Below are positions 5,950-8,485 of a stretch of DNA of 8,485 bases, one piece after another. The notes below the pieces were generated by a model. It made no database searches, had not been told where the DNA came from, and worked only from the letters and a program-made list of their open reading frames with translations. The DNA comes from Pararhizobium_B sp051960215 (GTDB lineage Bacteria; Pseudomonadota; Alphaproteobacteria; Rhizobiales; Rhizobiaceae): positions 1 to 8,485 of the forward strand of contig JBQCEN010000154.1 in the NCBI GenBank assembly GCA_051960215.1, read 5' to 3'. Positions within the stretch are counted from its first letter, which is position 1; every line of letters begins with the position of its first letter. The position numbers and the translations under genes are program-made.

Positions 5950-5977
5950 GCATCATTCCGATGATAGTTTTGATGCC
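5941..5977 (+). promoter_or_regulatory. vapB promoter with overlapping inverted-repeat operator
   Basis: TTGCTG (5941-5946) and GATAGT (5963-5968), 16 bp apart, form a plausible promoter. A perfect 7-bp inverted repeat, GGCATCA (5949-5955) with TGATGCC (5971-5977), brackets the -10 box, and a second one, ATCAT (5952-5956) with ATGAT (5961-5965), lies inside it. VapB and VapBC complexes typically bind such repeats and repress their own promoter, so this is the likely autoregulatory operator. Confidence 0.5.
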
Positions 5978-5994
5978 CATGTCTGGAGATAACG

Positions 5995-6192
5995 ATGCGC
6001 ACGACATTGGCCCTGGATGACGAACTTCTGACGAAGGCCGAGTCGCTGACCGGGATCAAGGAAAGGTCCTCCATCGTCCGCGAGGCTCTCAAGGCGCTGA
6101 TCGAGCGCGAGAGCGCCCGGCGTCTGGCGCGCCTCGGCGGCAGCGAAAGGGACCTGAGTGCGCCGCCGCGGCGGCGCACCGCATCACGATAG
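5995..6192 (+). CDS. vapB: VapB-family antitoxin
   Basis: A 65-residue antitoxin of a type II toxin-antitoxin pair. Residues 2-40 form a ribbon-helix-helix DNA-binding fold: strand RTTLALDD, helix LLTKAESLTG, then KERSSIVREALKALIERES. The tail ARRLARLGGSERDLSAPPRRR is the usual toxin-wrapping segment of this VapB family. GGAG (5984-5987) lies 7 bases before the ATG. The gene is complete, ends in TAG, and its stop is followed after 13 bases by the start of vapC, as in normal vapBC operons. It should bind VapC and repress its own promoter through the inverted repeats at 5949-5977. Since the neighbouring toxin is frameshifted, the antitoxin may now be an orphan repressor or may neutralise related toxins encoded elsewhere. 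Confidence 0.88.
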   Translation: MRTTLALDDELLTKAESLTGIKERSSIVREALKALIERESARRLARLGGSERDLSAPPRRRTASR

Positions 6193-6205
6193 GGTTGGCC
6201 CGCCG

Positions 6206-6569
6206 ATGGTGCTGGTCGACACGTCCGTTTGGGTGGATCACTTCCGCACGAAGGACGAACGGCTCTCCGCATTGCTCGAGAGCGGACAAATCGCGACGCA
6301 TCCCTTCGTCATCGGCGAACTGGCGCTCGGCCACATGCGCCAGCGCGATCTCATCCTGCAGAGCCTCGACGACCTGCCAAAGATCAAGACTGCGAGCGAT
6401 CCGGAGGTGCTCGTCTTCATCGAAGCGAATGCGCTTGCCGGGATCGGCATCGGCTACGTCGATGCGCACCTGCTAGCCGCTGTCCGCCTCACACCGAGGG
6501 GCGGCGTTGTGGACACGCGACAAGCGGCTCGACCAGGCGGCACGCCAGGTTGGTCTGGCCGCTGCTTGA
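6206..6569 (+). pseudogene. vapC: vapC toxin (PIN-domain ribonuclease), frameshifted
   Basis: The start codon at 6206 opens a typical VapC toxin, a PIN-domain ribonuclease that cleaves tRNA or other RNA when its antitoxin is lost. Acidic active-site residues D5 (VDTSVW), E38 (GELA) and D86 (YVDAH) are intact. After LTP (P97 at 6494-6496) the frame is wrong. Dropping one base near 6497 (the A in CCGAGGGG) restores GAALWTRDKRLDQAARQVG and a stop at 6567-6569, giving 120 residues, the normal length. As it stands, the fourth catalytic aspartate motif (WTRDKR) is lost, and the unshifted frame runs on to 8374 antisense to the next gene, which is not a real product. AGGG (6191-6194), overlapping the vapB stop, is a plausible ribosome binding site. 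A sequencing error in the G-run is the main alternative. Confidence 0.85.
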
Positions 6570-6576
6570 AGAAGAA

Positions 6577-6598
6577 TGCGCCGCTTCTACCCGGCGCA
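6577..6598 (-). terminator. hairpin terminator between vapC and the ETF-QO gene
   Basis: TGCGCCG (6577-6583) pairs perfectly with CGGCGCA (6592-6598) around an 8-base loop. On the minus strand it begins 3 bases after the ETF-QO stop and is followed by TTCTTC, a moderately U-rich tail, so it most likely ends that transcript. It may also stop vapBC transcription from the other side. Confidence 0.5.
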
Positions 6599-6601
6599 GC
6601 C

Positions 6602-8281
6602 TCACATGCCCTGATAGACCGGGCCTTCCCCGCCCTGGGGCGGAACCCAGTTGATGTTCTGGTTCGGGTCCTTGATGTCGCAGGTCTTGCAGTGGACGCA
6701 GTTCTGGGCGTTGATGACGAAGGTCTTCCGGCCGCCCTCTCCCTCGACCCATTCATAGACCGCCGCCGGGCAGTAGCGCTGCGAGGGGCCGGCAAAATCC
6801 TCCAGTTCCGAGCGCCTCTGCAGAGCCATGTCCTTCACCTGCAGGTGGACCGGCTGGTCTTCCTCATGGTTCGTGTTGGAGAGGAAGACGGAGGAGAGGC
6901 GGTCGAAGGTGAGCACGCCGTCCGGCTTCGGGTAGTCGATCTTCCGGTGCATCGTCGCCGGCTCGAGGCAGGCGTAGTCCGGCTTGCCGTGCTTCATCGT
7001 GCCGAACAGCGAGAAGCCGGCGAGATCCTGCATCCACATGTCGATGCCGCCGAGCGCGATGCCGAGGGTCGTGCCGAAGCGCGACCAGAGCGGCTTGACG
7101 GTCTTGACCTTCCTGAGGTCCCGGCCGATATCGCTGCCCCGCCAGGCCGCTTCGTAGCCATCGAGCGTATCGCCGGAGCGGCCGGCGGCGAGCGCCTCCG
7201 CGACGTGCTCGGCGGCAAGCATGCCGGAGAGCATCGCGTTGTGCGATCCCTTGATGCGCGGGACGTTGACGAAGCCCGCCGAGCAGCCGATCAGCGCGCC
7301 GCCGGGGAAGGCAAGGCGCGGCACCGACTGCCACCCGCCCTCGGTGATCGCCCGTGCGCCGTAGGAGATACGCTTGCCGCCGGCAAAGACCGGCGCGATC
7401 CGCGGATGGGTCTTGAAGCGCTGGAACTCCTCGAAGGGCGAGAGGTAGGGGTTCTTGTAGTTGAGGTGGACGACGAAGCCCACGGCGACGAGGTTCTCGC
7501 CGAAGTGATAGAGGAACGAGCCGCCGCCGGTGCTCAGATCGAGCGGCCAGCCAAAGGAATGCTGGACGAGGCCCGGCTTGTGGTTCTCGGGTGCGACTTC
7601 CCAAAGCTCCTTGAGGCCGAGGCCGTATTTCTGAGGCTCGCGGTTGTGGTCGAGGGCGAACTTCCGCATCAGCTGCTTGGCGAGCGAGCCCCGGGCGCCC
7701 TCGCCGATCAGCACGTATTTGCCCATCAGTGCCATGCCGCGCTGATAGTTCGGCCCCGGCTCGCCGGACTTCTCGACGCCCATGTCGCCGGTCGCCACGC
7801 CGACGACGGCGCCGTTTTCATAGATGAGCTCGCTCGCGGCGAAGCCCGGGTAGATCTCGACGCCGAGGGCTTCCGCCTTCGTCGCGAGCCAGCGGCAGAC
7901 GTCGCCGAGCGAGACGATGTAGTTGCCATGATTGTTCATCAGCGGCGGCATCAGCGCGTTCGGCAGGCGGACCGAACCCGCCGGCCCGAGGAAGAGGAAC
8001 TGGTCCTCCGTCACCGGCGTGCGGAACGGGTGGCCCTGATCGCTGCGCCAGTCGGGGATCAGCCTGTCGATGCCGACCGGATCGACGACGGCGCCGGAGA
8101 GGATATGCGCGCCCACCTCGCCGCCCTTTTCCAGCACGACGACGGAGAGGTCCGGATCGAGCTGCTTCAGCCGGATCGCCGCAGACAGGCCCGCGGGGCC
8201 GGCGCCGACGATGACGACGTCGAACTGCATGCTTTCGCGTTCGGGCAGGTCTTGTTCCGGCAGGTTGCGTGCTTCACTCAT
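6602..8281 (-). CDS. electron transfer flavoprotein-ubiquinone oxidoreductase
   Basis: A 559-residue inner-membrane-associated enzyme that takes electrons from reduced electron transfer flavoprotein (fed by acyl-CoA and other dehydrogenases) and passes them to ubiquinone. The N-terminal FAD-binding motif is VIVGAGPAGLSAA (23-35), with the acidic residue after strand 2 at VVLEKGGEVGAHILSG (48-63). Further FAD and quinone-binding parts include GEGARGSLAKQL, TGGGSFLYHFGENLVAVGFVV in pieces, and GCSAGFVNVPRIKGSHNAMLSG around 332-353. The C-terminal [4Fe-4S] cysteines are C504, C528, C531 and C534, with the CVHCKTC arrangement typical of ETF-QO. Length fits the bacterial family; it is complete and intact. 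The ATG at 8281 is chosen for the GGGAAGAG directly upstream; an in-frame ATG 19 codons earlier has no such site. A FixC relative is less likely because of the length and the iron-sulfur domain. Confidence 0.96.
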   Translation of the reverse strand: MSEARNLPEQDLPERESMQFDVVIVGAGPAGLSAAIRLKQLDPDLSVVVLEKGGEVGAHILSGAVVDPVGIDRLIPDWRSDQGHPFRTPVTEDQFLFLGPAGSVRLPNALMPPLMNNHGNYIVSLGDVCRWLATKAEALGVEIYPGFAASELIYENGAVVGVATGDMGVEKSGEPGPNYQRGMALMGKYVLIGEGARGSLAKQLMRKFALDHNREPQKYGLGLKELWEVAPENHKPGLVQHSFGWPLDLSTGGGSFLYHFGENLVAVGFVVHLNYKNPYLSPFEEFQRFKTHPRIAPVFAGGKRISYGARAITEGGWQSVPRLAFPGGALIGCSAGFVNVPRIKGSHNAMLSGMLAAEHVAEALAAGRSGDTLDGYEAAWRGSDIGRDLRKVKTVKPLWSRFGTTLGIALGGIDMWMQDLAGFSLFGTMKHGKPDYACLEPATMHRKIDYPKPDGVLTFDRLSSVFLSNTNHEEDQPVHLQVKDMALQRRSELEDFAGPSQRYCPAAVYEWVEGEGGRKTFVINAQNCVHCKTCDIKDPNQNINWVPPQGGEGPVYQGM

Positions 8282-8445
8282 GTCTCTTCCCAGTTCGAGG
8301 CGCCCATCGTCGCGGTCGTCCGAGGGGAGTCTTTGCAAAAGCAGGCTCTCCTGTCGAGCCGGCTTGCGACATGACGAAGCGCAATGGATCGCGCGGGGAA
8401 GCCGAAAGCCTTCCTCACGGCGGACTCGTCGGCTAGAACGGAGAG

Positions 8446-8485
8446 ATGATCCCGGCCGAGCAGCTTTCTCCTGCGGAACTCGAAT
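8446..8485 (+). CDS. start of a further gene, possibly uracil-DNA glycosylase (truncated by window edge)
   Basis: ATG at 8446 opens a frame reading MIPAEQLSPAELE up to the window edge. GGAG (8440-8443) lies just upstream, with a short 2-base gap. The N-terminal pattern (acidic/amide residue, LSPAELE) recalls family-4 uracil-DNA glycosylases, which I remember next to the ETF-QO gene in some Rhizobiales; 13 codons are too few to prove it. The gene diverges from the ETF-QO gene over a 164-base gap in which I see no other gene. Confidence 0.4.
   Translation, partial: MIPAEQLSPAELE

Noticed and set aside
6158..8374. A 738-codon plus-strand open frame
   Set aside because: Only its first part (from 6206) is vapC; beyond about 6497 it is the antisense of the ETF-QO gene, has shadow-type composition and exists because of the vapC frameshift.
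8434..8448. A second leaderless start at the right-edge gene (TAGAAC 7 bases before the ATG)
   Set aside because: The -35 match is poor and a GGAG is present close to the ATG, so a leaderless start is not supported.
1..8485. CRISPR array, tRNA or rRNA genes, insertion sequence, phage genes
   Set aside because: No regularly spaced repeats, tRNA cloverleaf, rRNA stretch, transposase or phage protein was seen on either strand.

Overview
The window looks like chromosomal DNA from a high-GC alphaproteobacterium, probably of the Rhizobiales/Hyphomicrobiales. The evidence is a GC-rich genome with strong codon bias, housekeeping genes with alphaproteobacterial-type sequences (an ETF-ubiquinone oxidoreductase, MgtE, AMP nucleosidase), and an intergenic repeat that resembles elements scattered through rhizobial genomes. 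The species cannot be named from this window.

Left part (1-1760): the 3' part of a small secreted DUF2147 protein (+) faces a YfcG-like glutathione S-transferase (-). Between them lie a clean hairpin (339-361) and a palindrome-rich repeat-like block (397-478) that abuts the transferase stop codon. The transferase starts at a GTG with a good ribosome binding site. To its right are two very small membrane-protein genes on the + strand (43 and 56 codons), each with its own ribosome binding site.

Middle part (1764-5917): amn (AMP nucleosidase) starts at an ATG that sits exactly where transcription should begin behind a perfect TATAAT box, so its mRNA is probably leaderless. It converges on, and overlaps by 32 bp, a diacylglycerol-kinase-family lipid kinase (-). 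The kinase is divergent from mgtE (Mg2+ channel/transporter). The 376-bp gap before mgtE holds a possible 18-residue leader ORF and several competing base-pairings that can hide the mgtE ribosome binding site, which suggests control at the RNA level.

Right part (5918-8485): a VapB-type antitoxin gene, with an inverted-repeat operator over its promoter, precedes a vapC toxin gene that carries a single-base frameshift just before its last catalytic motif. The toxin therefore appears dead while the antitoxin is intact. A hairpin terminator separates it from the convergent, full-length ETF-ubiquinone oxidoreductase gene (-), which links fatty-acid and amino-acid oxidation to the quinone pool. The first 13 codons of another + strand gene, possibly a uracil-DNA glycosylase, lie at the right edge.

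Most of the window is ordinary core genome. The points that deserve a second look are the leaderless amn start, the mgtE leader, the broken vapC beside an intact vapB, the repeat-like block at the transferase stop, and the two unannotated-size membrane proteins.
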